From the NCBI RefSeq assembly GCF_002294985.1, contig NZ_NSGE01000010.1, positions 62,001 through 126,000 on the forward strand: a stretch of DNA of 64,000 nt. Reading direction: 5' to 3'. The notes under the pieces are model-generated. The model had not been told where the DNA came from, did not search any database, and was given only the letters and a program-made list of their open reading frames with translations. The stretch's first letter is position 1; the number at the start of each line of letters is the position of its first letter. Both the position numbers and the translations under genes were made by a program. This DNA comes from Mesorhizobium sp. WSM3862. Its GTDB lineage: Bacteria; Pseudomonadota; Alphaproteobacteria; Rhizobiales; Rhizobiaceae. Shown here in pieces: positions 16,946 to 25,015 of this stretch.

Positions 16946-18396
16946 GAGCCGCGTTCGCCGCCGCCACCGCCTGGGCTTGATTGGCATCGAAGCCGCACGC
17001 GCTTTTCGCGGCGACGTCGCGCGGAGGACGGGATGTTCAGCGCCTCACGATATTTCGCAACGGTGCGGCGAGCAATGTCGACCCCGGTGTCCTTGAGCCG
17101 GGTGGCGATGTCGTCGTCGGAAAGCACCTCGTCGGGCGATTCCACGGCAACCATCGCCTTGATTTGATGGCGGACAGCTTCGGCGGAGTACGCGTCGCCG
17201 CTTTCGCAGGAGCCGATCGCGACGGTGAAAAAATACTTCAGTTCGAACACGCCGCGCGGGGTCAGCATGTACTTGTTCGACGTCACCCGGCTTACCGTCG
17301 ATTGGTGCACGTTGATCGCATCGGCGACAGTCCTGAGATTGAGAGGCCGCAGGTGGGCGACCCCATGTTCAAAAAAGGCGTCCTGCTGGCGGATGATTTC
17401 AGCCGTTACCTTGAGGATCGTCTTGGCGCGCTGATCAAGGCTGCGGATTAGCCAGTTCGCGTTTTGGAGGCATTCGTTGAGAAATGACTGATCTTTGGAA
17501 TTTTGGGCGCTAAGGCGGGAGACTTCGGCAAAATAGTTTTGGTTCATCAGCAGCCTGGGCAGCGTGTCTGGATTGAGTTCGATTTGCCACCCACCTCCGG
17601 GAGAGGGCTGGACCAAGACGTCGGGTATGATCGATTCAGGCCCTCCGGATTGGAATTGGTTTCCAGGCTTGGGATCGAGCGCGCGGATTTCGTGCAACAT
17701 GTCGAGAAGGTCGTCTTCATCGACACCGCAATGGCGCTTCAATGTTTGAAAATCGCGTCGCGCTAGCGCTTCAAGATTGGCGACCAGCGCTGCCATCGCC
17801 GGGTCGAACCTGTCTAGCTGCCGCAACTGTATCTCAAGGCATTCACTGAGAGTTCGCGCAAAAATACCCGGTGGATCGAACTGCTGCAAGGTTCCGAGAA
17901 CCCGCTCCACGTCAGCCTCCCGGACATTCAGGCTGCGGGCCAGTTCCGAAAGGTTCACCGCAAGGTATCCGGTGTCTTCCAGATGACCGGCAAGCTCGCC
18001 AGCTATTCGCCGTTCCAGCGGCGCGAATGCGCTGAGAGCGATCTGACGAGCGACATGGTCGTGCAATGTTTCGATGGACGTGCCGTAATCTTCGAAAGCA
18101 TGGTTTCCCCCCGGTGCGACATTGTTTTTGCCGCGGATTGATTTCCACTGCGAGGCCCGATCCGACATACCGCCCGTGGTCGGCCCGATGCGCAGGTTCC
18201 CGGCCGAAATCGAGGGAATATCCTTCGGCGCCCGGTTTGGTACCCGTTCCAGAAAGGGGTTCTTCTCGATTTCCTTCTCGACGAACTGATGCAGTTCGGG
18301 ATGGGCCAGTTGCAACAGGCGAATGGATTCCATCATTTGCGGCGTCAAAACCAACGATTGCTTCTGACGCTGAAGCAGGCTTGCTGAGGACTCCAT
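16942..18396 (-). CDS. rpoN: RpoN2, sigma-54 factor
   Basis: A 484-residue sigma-54. The glutamine/leucine-rich activator-interacting start (SLVLTPQMMESIRLLQLAHPEL), the core-binding middle (FDPPGIFARTLSECLEIQL), the helix-turn-helix (HQSTVSRVTSNKYM) and the RpoN box (ARRTVAKYRE) are all present. It recognises GG-N10-GC promoters and is activated by NifA. Symbiosis-island copies are usually named rpoN2. It follows prxS by 73 bases in one operon. The extreme C-terminus is glycine-rich and may be variable. Confidence 0.95.
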   Translation of the reverse strand: MESSASLLQRQKQSLVLTPQMMESIRLLQLAHPELHQFVEKEIEKNPFLERVPNRAPKDIPSISAGNLRIGPTTGGMSDRASQWKSIRGKNNVAPGGNHAFEDYGTSIETLHDHVARQIALSAFAPLERRIAGELAGHLEDTGYLAVNLSELARSLNVREADVERVLGTLQQFDPPGIFARTLSECLEIQLRQLDRFDPAMAALVANLEALARRDFQTLKRHCGVDEDDLLDMLHEIRALDPKPGNQFQSGGPESIIPDVLVQPSPGGGWQIELNPDTLPRLLMNQNYFAEVSRLSAQNSKDQSFLNECLQNANWLIRSLDQRAKTILKVTAEIIRQQDAFFEHGVAHLRPLNLRTVADAINVHQSTVSRVTSNKYMLTPRGVFELKYFFTVAIGSCESGDAYSAEAVRHQIKAMVAVESPDEVLSDDDIATRLKDTGVDIARRTVAKYREALNIPSSARRRREKRVRLRCQSSPGGGGGERGS

Positions 18397-18469
18397 GGTT
18401 ACGTGAAACTCCTCTCCGAGCGACCCTGGGCTTATGCAAGGGGATGTGGGAGACGTTGACTCCTCTAGC

Positions 18470-19015
18470 TCATGCAGCCGTCGCGGCTTTGGCTTTCAGC
18501 GCTTCAAGGACGTTCTGCGGCGACGATACGCCATAGGGGTCGGTCTCGCAGTTGTCGCAGAAACCGTCCTCCTCAAACCACTGCTCCACCACGCCATTGT
18601 TGATCACGGCAGCGTAGCGCCAGGAGCGCATGCCGAAGCCGAGATTGTCCTTTGCAACCAGCATGCCCATCTTGCGGGTGAACTCGCCCGAGCCGTCTGG
18701 GATGAGTTGGACCTTCTGCAGCCCCAGGCCTTTGCCCCAGGCATTCATGACGAAGGCATCGTTGACGGAAACGCAGTAGATCGCGTCAATTCCCTCCTTC
18801 TCGAACTCCTCGTAGAGCGTTTCGAAATCGGGCAACTGGAAGGTCGAGCAGGTAGGCGTGAAGGCACCGGGCAGCGAGAACAGGACGACGCGCTTGCCGC
18901 TGAAACAATCGTCGGATGTCTTGTCTTCCCAGCGGTACGGGTTTGGCCCCTCGATGGAATCATCGCGAACACGCGTGTGAAAGGTGACGAAGGGAACTTT
19001 TTTCTTGACGGTCAT
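18470..19015 (-). CDS. prxS: PrxS-type peroxiredoxin
   Basis: A 181-residue peroxiredoxin of the Prx5-like/AhpE-TSA type with the peroxidatic motif PGAFTPTCSTFQLP. A further Cys pair near the C-terminus (GFCDNCETDPYG) may act in resolving. It reduces peroxides with thiols, probably protecting bacteroids. In Rhizobium etli a prxS gene precedes rpoN2 and is under NifA/RpoN and oxygen control, and the same order is seen here. The start at 19015 has CAGGAG at proper spacing. A consensus sigma-54 promoter and an exact NifA site lie upstream. Confidence 0.92.
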   Translation of the reverse strand: MTVKKKVPFVTFHTRVRDDSIEGPNPYRWEDKTSDDCFSGKRVVLFSLPGAFTPTCSTFQLPDFETLYEEFEKEGIDAIYCVSVNDAFVMNAWGKGLGLQKVQLIPDGSGEFTRKMGMLVAKDNLGFGMRSWRYAAVINNGVVEQWFEEDGFCDNCETDPYGVSSPQNVLEALKAKAATAA

Positions 19016-19277
19016 CAATGTGCTCCTGGAGGAAAACTGGTGCGCTGCTTTTTGGCTTGAGACTGACGCGGCATCGACCTCGGCCGGGAATTCCGCCGAG
19101 CGCCGCCACGGCATTGGATCAGCCATGGGAAAACCGCTCGCGAGCGCGTTTGAAGAAACGAGATCTCGATTTGCGGCGGCAACGAGAACGGTTTCACTAC
19201 GCGCTTGTACGGGGCGTCGCGATGTCAGCAATGGGCTTACTCCTGGCCACCTTGTGATGGGTTCTGCCGAGTACGAC

Positions 19278-19292
19278 GCAAGCGCCATGCCA
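19278..19292 (-). promoter_or_regulatory. Sigma-54 promoter of prxS-rpoN2
   Basis: On the minus strand TGGCATGGCGCTTGC, an excellent match to TGGCAY-N5-TTGC. The leader to prxS would be about 250 bases. Confidence 0.85.
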
Positions 19293-19456
19293 TTTGATTT
19301 TTAGGCTGGGGTTCACACTGTTTTTTGCAGCGACACTCTTTGTCTTGAGCGGCCAGTATCCTGCCTTCGCCGAGACCGAGCGCGCCCATAATCACCTGAT
19401 CGTGAGCTCTGGGTAGAAGGGCATCGCCTTTTTGCGTTCCAAGCCGCGAACCTCTT

Positions 19457-19472
19457 TGTCCGAAGCTGGACA
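19457..19472. promoter_or_regulatory. NifA site for prxS-rpoN2
   Basis: Exact TGT-N10-ACA, about 165 bases above the prxS sigma-54 promoter. It implies positive feedback: NifA with sigma-54 raises synthesis of sigma-54 itself. Confidence 0.8.
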
Positions 19473-19840
19473 AAAATGTCGGAACTCGGACCGGAGGGTC
19501 GCCGGATCGCACAGAGCATAGGTGGCTCGAATTCGGAGCGAGAATCTGGGCTCATAGTCGGGAGGAGGGACAGGAGTCGATCGGGGCTAACCTGACGAGA
19601 GTCCCTGTGGCCTTCGTTCCCGAGGATTGAGACGGGCCTTACGCGCTTCGCCCTATCGACGCCCTCCAGACAGCTTCGAAATCGGCAGTGGGTACAAAAA
19701 AGCCAGCACGTCCATTAGCAGCTCGCCATGGGCATCTTCCTGAACTGCGCCTGCGCGAGGCGGGCACGGTGCCGAGGTGACGGGAAACCGCTTTGCACTC
19801 GCGCAGCATTTTGAATCTGCCGCGACTTTGCTGTCGGCTT

Positions 19841-19856
19841 TGTCAGGTCCGCGACA
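19841..19856. promoter_or_regulatory. NifA site of the P450 unit (copied from nifH)
   Basis: TGT-CAGGTCCGCG-ACA. The inner bases and flanks (TTTGTCAGGTCCG) are nearly identical to the nifH site at 23811. Confidence 0.87.
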
Positions 19857-19946
19857 CGGCTGCGCGCCGCCAGGCTTGCGGCTGCGCATTCGATCAAACT
19901 GTTGAATGATATGTAGAAATCTTCTGCAGGGCTCTTTCCGCGCCGC

Positions 19947-19961
19947 TGGCACGACTTTTGA
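19947..19961 (+). promoter_or_regulatory. Sigma-54-like promoter of the P450 unit
   Basis: TGGCACGACTTTTGA. It has the -24 element but GA instead of GC at -12, the same deviation as the nifH promoter at 23918. It lies 91 bases after the NifA site. Confidence 0.72.
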
Positions 19962-19997
19962 AGCTCTCTCGTGAGGCGGCGGCAGCTACCGACTGGG

Positions 19998-20075
19998 GTT
20001 CATGTTGTGGGTACCATCGCGATCAATGCAGCCAAGGAAGACAACATGTCGGGTCCGCGTCGAGCCGATCTGTCC
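19998..20075 (+). repeat. nifH-type leader copy 3
   Basis: ATCGCGATCAATGCAGCC, then AAGGAAGACAACATGTCGGG, match the leader copies at 13275 and 15493 and the nifH start at 24018. Confidence 0.75.
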
Positions 20076-20387
20076 AAAGGCACTGCCTGTGAAAGCCCGA
20101 CCGGCGTGGCTGGCGTGGACACCAGCAGTTCGCCTGGCACCGGCCAACGGCCATCGATCGAACAGGGCATGAGATTCGACCCGCATGTTTGCTCATGCCC
20201 ACATCGCGTGCGCTCGCGGAAATCGGCGAAAGCGATGTCGACGGGTACGGCCTCTCGCGTGCCGCGCTACGGACATCCTGAAGAGATGACCGGCCTGAAG
20301 CCGTTGTGGGGAAGAGCTTCATTTCCGGCTCGCCGTTCGAAGCTGGAAAATGCCGCGTCTCCGACGATTTCGCTCGTCGCTCTTTAG
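20046..20387 (+). CDS. Hypothetical protein started from a nifH-like leader
   Basis: A 113-residue frame beginning MSGPRRADLSKG with the nifH ribosome site and first codons. I do not recognise any domain. It is rich in Ser, Arg and Pro with no hydrophobic segment. It may be a real small protein or just what remains after the nifH leader was joined to unrelated sequence. It lies between the NifA-type promoter and the P450 and ends about 100 bases before it. Confidence 0.3.
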   Translation: MSGPRRADLSKGTACESPTGVAGVDTSSSPGTGQRPSIEQGMRFDPHVCSCPHRVRSRKSAKAMSTGTASRVPRYGHPEEMTGLKPLWGRASFPARRSKLENAASPTISLVAL

Positions 20388-20489
20388 CGGGCAGGCAGCG
20401 GTCTGGCCAAGACGGTTACAAGCTTGCCGGATGGCCAAGATGCCATTCCGAGCCGCCTTAGTCAGTGGTTAGACGGTAGGAGAAGTCCA

Positions 20490-21707
20490 ATGGCGATCAA
20501 CCCGGTTCCAGATCATGTCCCGCCCGAAATGGTGAGGGACTTCAGCCTGTTCACGTCGCCAGGCATGCCACCAACGCCCAACGGGGATCCACACGCAGCG
20601 GTAGCTTGCGCACATGACGGGCCTCCGATCTTCTATTCCCCCTACAACACGCAAGATGGCCGGGGCACCTGGGTCATCACCCGCGCCGCAGACCAGCGTA
20701 AGGTGCTGCAGGACACTGAAACTTTTTCCAGCCATCGCAGCATCTTCTCCTCCGTACTGGGCGAAACCTGGCCGACGATCCCGCTTGAGCTCGATCCACC
20801 GGCCCATGGCGCCTTTCGCTCGCTACTTAGTCCGCTGCTTTCGCCCAAGCGGGTGACGGCACTGGAACCGGCTGTCCGTGAGCGAGCGATAACCCTGATC
20901 GACGGGATCACCGCATCGGGCACGAGCTGCGACGTCATGAAGGATTTTGCCTTTCCCTTCACTGTCGGCATCTTCCTTCGCTTTCTGGGCTTGCCGGATC
21001 AGGGCCTCGATACATTTGTCGGCTGGGCGAAAGATCTGCTCCACGGCAACGATGTGGAACGACCTGTGGCTGCCCGCAAGATCGTGGCTTTCATCGATGA
21101 ACTTGCAAACAATCGCCGCAAGGATCCGGTCGACGATCTCATGACCTTCATCGTGCAGGCACAGGTTGAGGGCCGCCGGCTAACCGACGACGAAATCCGT
21201 GGCATCGGCGTGCTTGTCTTCGTCGCGGGACTTGACACCGTCGCAGCAGCTATAGGCTTTGATCTGGCTTATCTAGCGCGCAACATCAAGGATCAGGAAC
21301 TGCTGCGCAGCGAACCGGACCGCATCGTGCTCGCAACCGAAGAATTGCTGCGGGCCTATCCGCCCATTCAGTTGATCCGCGTGGCTACGAAAGATATCGA
21401 CTTCGAAGGCGCGCCGATCCGAAAGGGAGACTATGTTTCCTGCGCCACGATGATTGCAAATCGTGACCCGGAGGAATTCGAATCCCCCAACACGGTCGAT
21501 CTGGCGCGAGAGCACAACCGCCACGCCGCCTTTGGCTATGGTCCCCATCGTTGCCTTGGCTCACACCTTGCCCGGCGCGAGATCGTCATTGGCCTGGAGG
21601 AGTGGCTGGCGCGCCTCCCGACCTTCCGGATCAAGGAAGGTACAGCGCCCATCACCTGTGGCGGCCATGTGTTCGGAATCGAAAATCTGATCCTGGACTG
21701 GTCATGA
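20490..21707 (+). CDS. Cytochrome P450, CYP127-like
   Basis: A 405-residue soluble P450. It has the I-helix motif VFVAGLDTVAAAIG, the ExxR pair in EELLRAYPP and the heme-ligand loop FGYGPHRCLGSHLA. The overall sequence resembles the CYP127A enzymes of rhizobial symbiosis islands, whose substrate is unknown. The ATG at 20490 with GGAGAAG upstream begins the conserved part. It is followed by a 3Fe-4S-type ferredoxin and an NTF2-like protein, the usual redox partner and a possible small-molecule handling protein. A copied nifH promoter upstream predicts expression in nitrogen-fixing cells. Confidence 0.92.
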   Translation: MAINPVPDHVPPEMVRDFSLFTSPGMPPTPNGDPHAAVACAHDGPPIFYSPYNTQDGRGTWVITRAADQRKVLQDTETFSSHRSIFSSVLGETWPTIPLELDPPAHGAFRSLLSPLLSPKRVTALEPAVRERAITLIDGITASGTSCDVMKDFAFPFTVGIFLRFLGLPDQGLDTFVGWAKDLLHGNDVERPVAARKIVAFIDELANNRRKDPVDDLMTFIVQAQVEGRRLTDDEIRGIGVLVFVAGLDTVAAAIGFDLAYLARNIKDQELLRSEPDRIVLATEELLRAYPPIQLIRVATKDIDFEGAPIRKGDYVSCATMIANRDPEEFESPNTVDLAREHNRHAAFGYGPHRCLGSHLARREIVIGLEEWLARLPTFRIKEGTAPITCGGHVFGIENLILDWS

Positions 21708-21750
21708 CCATGGCCGTCCCGAGCTATGGCAAGACAATGGAGGCAGCGCT

Positions 21751-21996
21751 ATGCGCATTATCGTCCACAATGCCAAATGCCAGGGTCACGCGCGATGCTC
21801 GGCGCAAGCGCCAAGCATTTTCACGCTAGATGATGAGGGATACGTCCTGCGTGGCGATATCAATGTCGCGCAAGGGGACGAACTGCTCGCGTCACGGGCC
21901 GTGCGATCCTGCCCCGAACGCGCGCTGGAAGTCGATAGCTCATCGGCCGCCCGGTTCGATCCAGCCGCCATTCAACCAAAAGCTGGGGAAGCTTAG
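21751..21996 (+). CDS. Small [3Fe-4S]-type ferredoxin, P450 partner
   Basis: An 81-residue ferredoxin with C10, C16 and C53 in the pattern C-x5-C...CP, the single-cluster type that feeds electrons to bacterial P450s. It starts 43 bases after the P450 with GGAGGC upstream, so it is co-transcribed and likely its reductant. Confidence 0.9.
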   Translation: MRIIVHNAKCQGHARCSAQAPSIFTLDDEGYVLRGDINVAQGDELLASRAVRSCPERALEVDSSSAARFDPAAIQPKAGEA

Positions 21997-21999
21997 GAG

Positions 22000-22035
22000 C
22001 CCACACCGCAAAGCAACATGTCCGGCCGCTTGCCT
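22000..22035 (+). repeat. nifH-type start copy 4 (short)
   Basis: GCAAAGCAACATGTCCGG repeats the nifH ribosome site and first three codons. No clear protein follows from it; the short frame that begins there is not recognised. Confidence 0.55.
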
Positions 22036-22189
22036 GCCTGCCTCCTCTGCGGCATCGAGGCCTCCATGACTCGCTTGCTACACGTGAAATTCGTCTCCGT
22101 TCTGCGTCTTCAGTTGCCGATCGGTTCGTCTTTGGATGCATCTAGAGGCACGAAACGCCTCTTCCAATCTCAGATTTTGCGAGAGAGCG

Positions 22190-22729
22190 ATGGGCCATGC
22201 AAAAATCACCGAACTGGGCGACCGCGAGGCGATCCGCGACTGCCTTTATCGGTATTGCCGCGGCGTAGACCGCGCCGATGAGGCTGCGCTGCGCAGTGCG
22301 TATTGGCCCGATGCGCATGACAATCACGGCGCCTATTGTGGCTCAGCCGAGGGCTTCATCGAGTTTGCGCTTGGTGTCTTCAACACCGGACCGCGCTTAA
22401 TCCACCAGATCACGAACGTATTGATCGAATTCATCGACCCGACGGAGGCCTTGGTCGAAAGCTATTTCACCGGGCTGCAACGCGGACCAGACGAAGACGG
22501 AGAAGCACGTCAGGTGCTCCTCTGCGGCCGTTACTGCGATCTGTTTCAGAAGAGGGAGGGGGCGTGGCGCATCGCCGAACGCACCGTGGTTTACGATTGG
22601 TTCGAAGAGCAGACCCCGCCAGCGGTCCCCGAGGCAGAACGGTTCGGCCTACGGCAACCGATCGGAGCAGCGCATCCCAATGACCCGGTTTACGCGCTCA
22701 GAAAGCGCCGCAGCTCGTCATCAAACTGA
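22190..22729 (+). CDS. NTF2/SnoaL-like protein
   Basis: A 179-residue protein of the SnoaL/NTF2-like alpha+beta barrel type: an N-terminal helix DREAIRDCLYRYCRGVDRAD, an acidic loop around DAHDNHGAYCG and a core strand pair ending WRIAERTVVYDWFEE. Such proteins act as small isomerases, dehydratases or accessory subunits to oxygenases. Here it follows the P450 and ferredoxin and may work on their product. The start at 22190 fits the conserved beginning. The exact reaction is unknown. Confidence 0.8.
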   Translation: MGHAKITELGDREAIRDCLYRYCRGVDRADEAALRSAYWPDAHDNHGAYCGSAEGFIEFALGVFNTGPRLIHQITNVLIEFIDPTEALVESYFTGLQRGPDEDGEARQVLLCGRYCDLFQKREGAWRIAERTVVYDWFEEQTPPAVPEAERFGLRQPIGAAHPNDPVYALRKRRSSSSN

Positions 22730-22920
22730 AAAATGCAACGCATGTCACCACAATGCCTTCCAAGGCTCCCAAACGGGAGCCGCATCGCGGGAGCGGTCCC
22801 GGAAGGCAACACGTCTACCCGGTATGGAAACTTGTAGTCACAGGACGCCTTGCAATACCGAGACCGGTCTTGCGGCTGGCTCGCGTCCAGATCGCTAACG
22901 CTGGCTGCGGAGAGGTTCAT

Positions 22921-22981
22921 ATGAAGCAGGCAGAACCCATCGTCATCCATTAAGGGAGCGGCAGGCGGGATCGGCCGTGCG
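22921..22981 (+). pseudogene. Short-chain dehydrogenase 5' remnant
   Basis: It begins MKQAEPIVI; after a frameshift GGIGRALVDIAS follows, the glycine-rich NAD(P)-binding start of an SDR. It is cut at 22982, where the minus-strand AbiEi-like gene ends. It was probably the fourth gene of the P450 cluster, lost by insertion or deletion. Confidence 0.5.
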
Positions 22982-23590
22982 CTAGTCGATATCGCCTCCG
23001 CCATGTGCGGCCTTGCCCACGCTGCGCGCCAGCCAGGTCGGAAGCTGCGGCGCTACCGCGACCAGCTCGCTGAAGGCACCCGGCGGGAGTTTCCGCTTCA
23101 GTGTCTGGAGGGCGGCTTCAGCCTTCTCCGGCCCAAGCCAAGCCAACGCTCGCACTGCCTCGCCAGCGGGCCGATGCGCCATGGCGAGCTGCCAACGAGG
23201 CGCGTGGCGAAGCTCGACGACCTGCTTGCCGAGGCTCATCTTCCGGGTGCGGCCGGAAGTCAGATAGACCGACCGGACCGGCACCTGTGTCGTGAGACCG
23301 AGGATGTTGGCGGCAGCGGCCCCACTCGGGACGATGATCTCCCCGCTCTGGCTGGCAAGCGCCTCGACCGCTTGCTCCACGGAGGGAGCCCGGATGCCGA
23401 ACCTGCTCGTGACCGGAAGGACATAGACGCCGCGACCCGCCCGGATCAACTGCGTCCGCTCTGCTAGACGCGACAATGCCTGATCCACCGCGGCGCGATT
23501 CCCGAGGTGAAGCAAGCTCTTAGCTGCGACCGGCGTGCCCTCTGGCAGCCCTTTCGCGTGGGCAAGAATCTGTTCGGTCAACCTTCTCAT
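22982..23590 (-). CDS. DUF6088 / AbiEi-like antitoxin regulator, orphan
   Basis: A 203-residue protein. The N-terminal winged-helix part (VDQALSRLAERTQLIRAGRGVYVLP) and the following SVEQAVEALASQSGEIIVPSGAAAANILGL match DUF6088, close to AbiEi antitoxins of type IV toxin-antitoxin systems. These repress their own promoter and normally precede a nucleotidyltransferase toxin. No toxin gene follows here; the neighbour is a broken SDR. An inverted repeat (TGTCAAA...TTTGACA) sits just upstream of the start as a likely operator. The ATG at 23590 has AGGAG seven bases away. It may remain from a mobile unit that cut the P450 cluster. Confidence 0.65.
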   Translation of the reverse strand: MRRLTEQILAHAKGLPEGTPVAAKSLLHLGNRAAVDQALSRLAERTQLIRAGRGVYVLPVTSRFGIRAPSVEQAVEALASQSGEIIVPSGAAAANILGLTTQVPVRSVYLTSGRTRKMSLGKQVVELRHAPRWQLAMAHRPAGEAVRALAWLGPEKAEAALQTLKRKLPPGAFSELVAVAPQLPTWLARSVGKAAHGGGDID

Positions 23591-23601
23591 AGCCATGCTC
23601 C

Positions 23602-23623
23602 TGTCAAATTTGATTTTTTGACA
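23602..23623 (-). promoter_or_regulatory. Inverted-repeat operator of the AbiEi-like gene
   Basis: TGTCAAA-N8-TTTGACA, a perfect 7-base inverted repeat 11 bases above the start codon, suited to autorepression by a winged-helix protein. Confidence 0.55.
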
Positions 23624-23810
23624 GCTTTCAAGGCGTGATGGTGCCTCGTTCCATGGGTGCCCTCTCTGTCTTGGTCGATTCTGGCAATCACTAAACTGGC
23701 ACATCGCCATGGCGTCGGGAGGGGGCTCCATCAGATTTTGACATTTTGCTTCTTTCCGGCCTCTGCGGCCGACGTCTCACTCATCGCCATCCGACATCTG
23801 CTGTCGCCTT

Positions 23811-23826
23811 TGTCAGGTCCGCCACA
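23811..23826. promoter_or_regulatory. NifA site of nifH
   Basis: TGT-CAGGTCCGCC-ACA, an exact match, 91 bases above the nifH -24 element. Confidence 0.92.
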
Positions 23827-23917
23827 CAAGTTCATTTAGCCAATTTAATATTTTTGCCAAATGTTAAATAGCTGGAAAGCAAACATAAAATTTCTTCTTC
23901 GATCCAACAGGCCGAAT

Positions 23918-23932
23918 TGGCACGAGTTTTGA
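23918..23932 (+). promoter_or_regulatory. Sigma-54 promoter of nifHDKENX
   Basis: TGGCACGAGTTTTGA. The -24 element and the T-rich run are standard, but GA replaces the nearly invariant GC at -12. Position (85 bases before nifH) and the NifA site leave little doubt that it is the promoter. Confidence 0.8.
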
Positions 23933-24017
23933 GACGATCGGTGCGAGGCGCCGGGTTCTGCCGACCGGACTTCAAGTCGGATAGCCGCTATGGATGGAAA
24001 GAAGGAAGGAAAGCAAC

Positions 24018-24911
24018 ATGTCAGGTCTGCGTCAGATCGCATTCTATGGAAAGGGAGGCATCGGCAAGTCCACCACCTCTCAAAATACGCTCGCCGCTCT
24101 GGTCGACCTCGGACAGAAGATCCTCATCGTCGGCTGCGACCCCAAAGCCGACTCTACCCGCCTGATCCTGAACGCAAAGGCGCAGGATACGGTTCTGCAT
24201 CTCGCCGCCGAGGAAGGTTCTGTGGAGGACCTCGAACTCGAGGACGTGCTCAAGATCGGCTACAAAGACATCAAGTGCGTGGAGTCCGGCGGCCCCGAGC
24301 CGGGTGTCGGCTGCGCCGGCCGCGGCGTCATCACCTCGATCAACTTCCTCGAGGAGAACGGCGCCTATGACAATGTCGACTATGTCTCTTACGACGTGCT
24401 GGGCGACGTGGTGTGCGGCGGCTTCGCGATGCCGATCCGCGAAAACAAGGCCCAGGAAATCTACATCGTCATGTCCGGCGAGATGATGGCGCTCTATGCC
24501 GCCAACAACATCGCCAAGGGTATCCTGAAATACGCCCATTCGGGCGGCGTGCGGCTCGGCGGGCTGATCTGCAACGAGCGCCAGACCGACCGCGAGCTCG
24601 ACCTCTCCGAGGCGCTGGCCGCCAGGCTCAATTCCAAGCTCATCCACTTCGTGCCGCGCGACAACATCGTCCAGCACGCCGAACTGAGGAAGATGACCGT
24701 TATCCAATATGCGCCGGACTCCAAACAGGCAGGGGAGTACCGCGCGTTGGCGCAGAAGATCCATCTCAATTCGGGTCAGGGCACCATCCCGACCCCAATC
24801 ACCATGGAAGAGCTCGAGGACATGCTGCTCGACTTCGGCATCATGAAGAGTGACGAGCAGATGCTTGCGGAGCTTCAGGCCAAGGAAGCGACATTGGCCG
24901 TCGCTCAGTAG
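24018..24911 (+). CDS. nifH: NifH, nitrogenase iron protein
   Basis: A 297-residue dinitrogenase reductase. P-loop GKGGIGKST, the VGCDPKADST switch, the cluster-binding Cys in GVGCAGRGV and in DVVCGGFAMP, and the ADP-ribosylation Arg region are all intact. The homodimer carries one [4Fe-4S] cluster and gives electrons to NifDK with ATP hydrolysis; it also acts in FeMo-co and P-cluster assembly. The ATG at 24018 has GGAAGGAAAG in front. It heads nifH-nifD-nifK-nifE-nifN-nifX-DUF269. Partial copies of its start occur elsewhere in the window. Confidence 0.98.
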   Translation: MSGLRQIAFYGKGGIGKSTTSQNTLAALVDLGQKILIVGCDPKADSTRLILNAKAQDTVLHLAAEEGSVEDLELEDVLKIGYKDIKCVESGGPEPGVGCAGRGVITSINFLEENGAYDNVDYVSYDVLGDVVCGGFAMPIRENKAQEIYIVMSGEMMALYAANNIAKGILKYAHSGGVRLGGLICNERQTDRELDLSEALAARLNSKLIHFVPRDNIVQHAELRKMTVIQYAPDSKQAGEYRALAQKIHLNSGQGTIPTPITMEELEDMLLDFGIMKSDEQMLAELQAKEATLAVAQ

Positions 24912-24926
24912 CGGACCCTACCCGAC

Positions 24927-24958
24927 AGGGGCGCCGACCGTGATCTGGCGCCCCTTTC
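24927..24958 (+). terminator. Hairpin between nifH and nifD
   Basis: AGGGGCGCC, an 11-base loop, then GGCGCCCCT followed by TTCT. A strong stem with a weak T-run between nifH and nifD, likely to attenuate or stabilise the 3' end so that nifH mRNA exceeds nifDK. Confidence 0.7.
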
Positions 24959-25015
24959 TACGAAACAAGGCCTCGTTGGCGAGGCGTTACCCGAACCTTG
25001 AAAGGGGCAGGTCCC

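Noticed and set aside
19235..19249. Sigma-54-like TGGCCAGGAGTAAGC above prxS
   Set aside because: The site at 19278-19292 matches the consensus far better.
20046..20387. Assigning a function to the frame after nifH leader copy 3
   Set aside because: No motif or family is visible; kept only as a low-confidence hypothetical.
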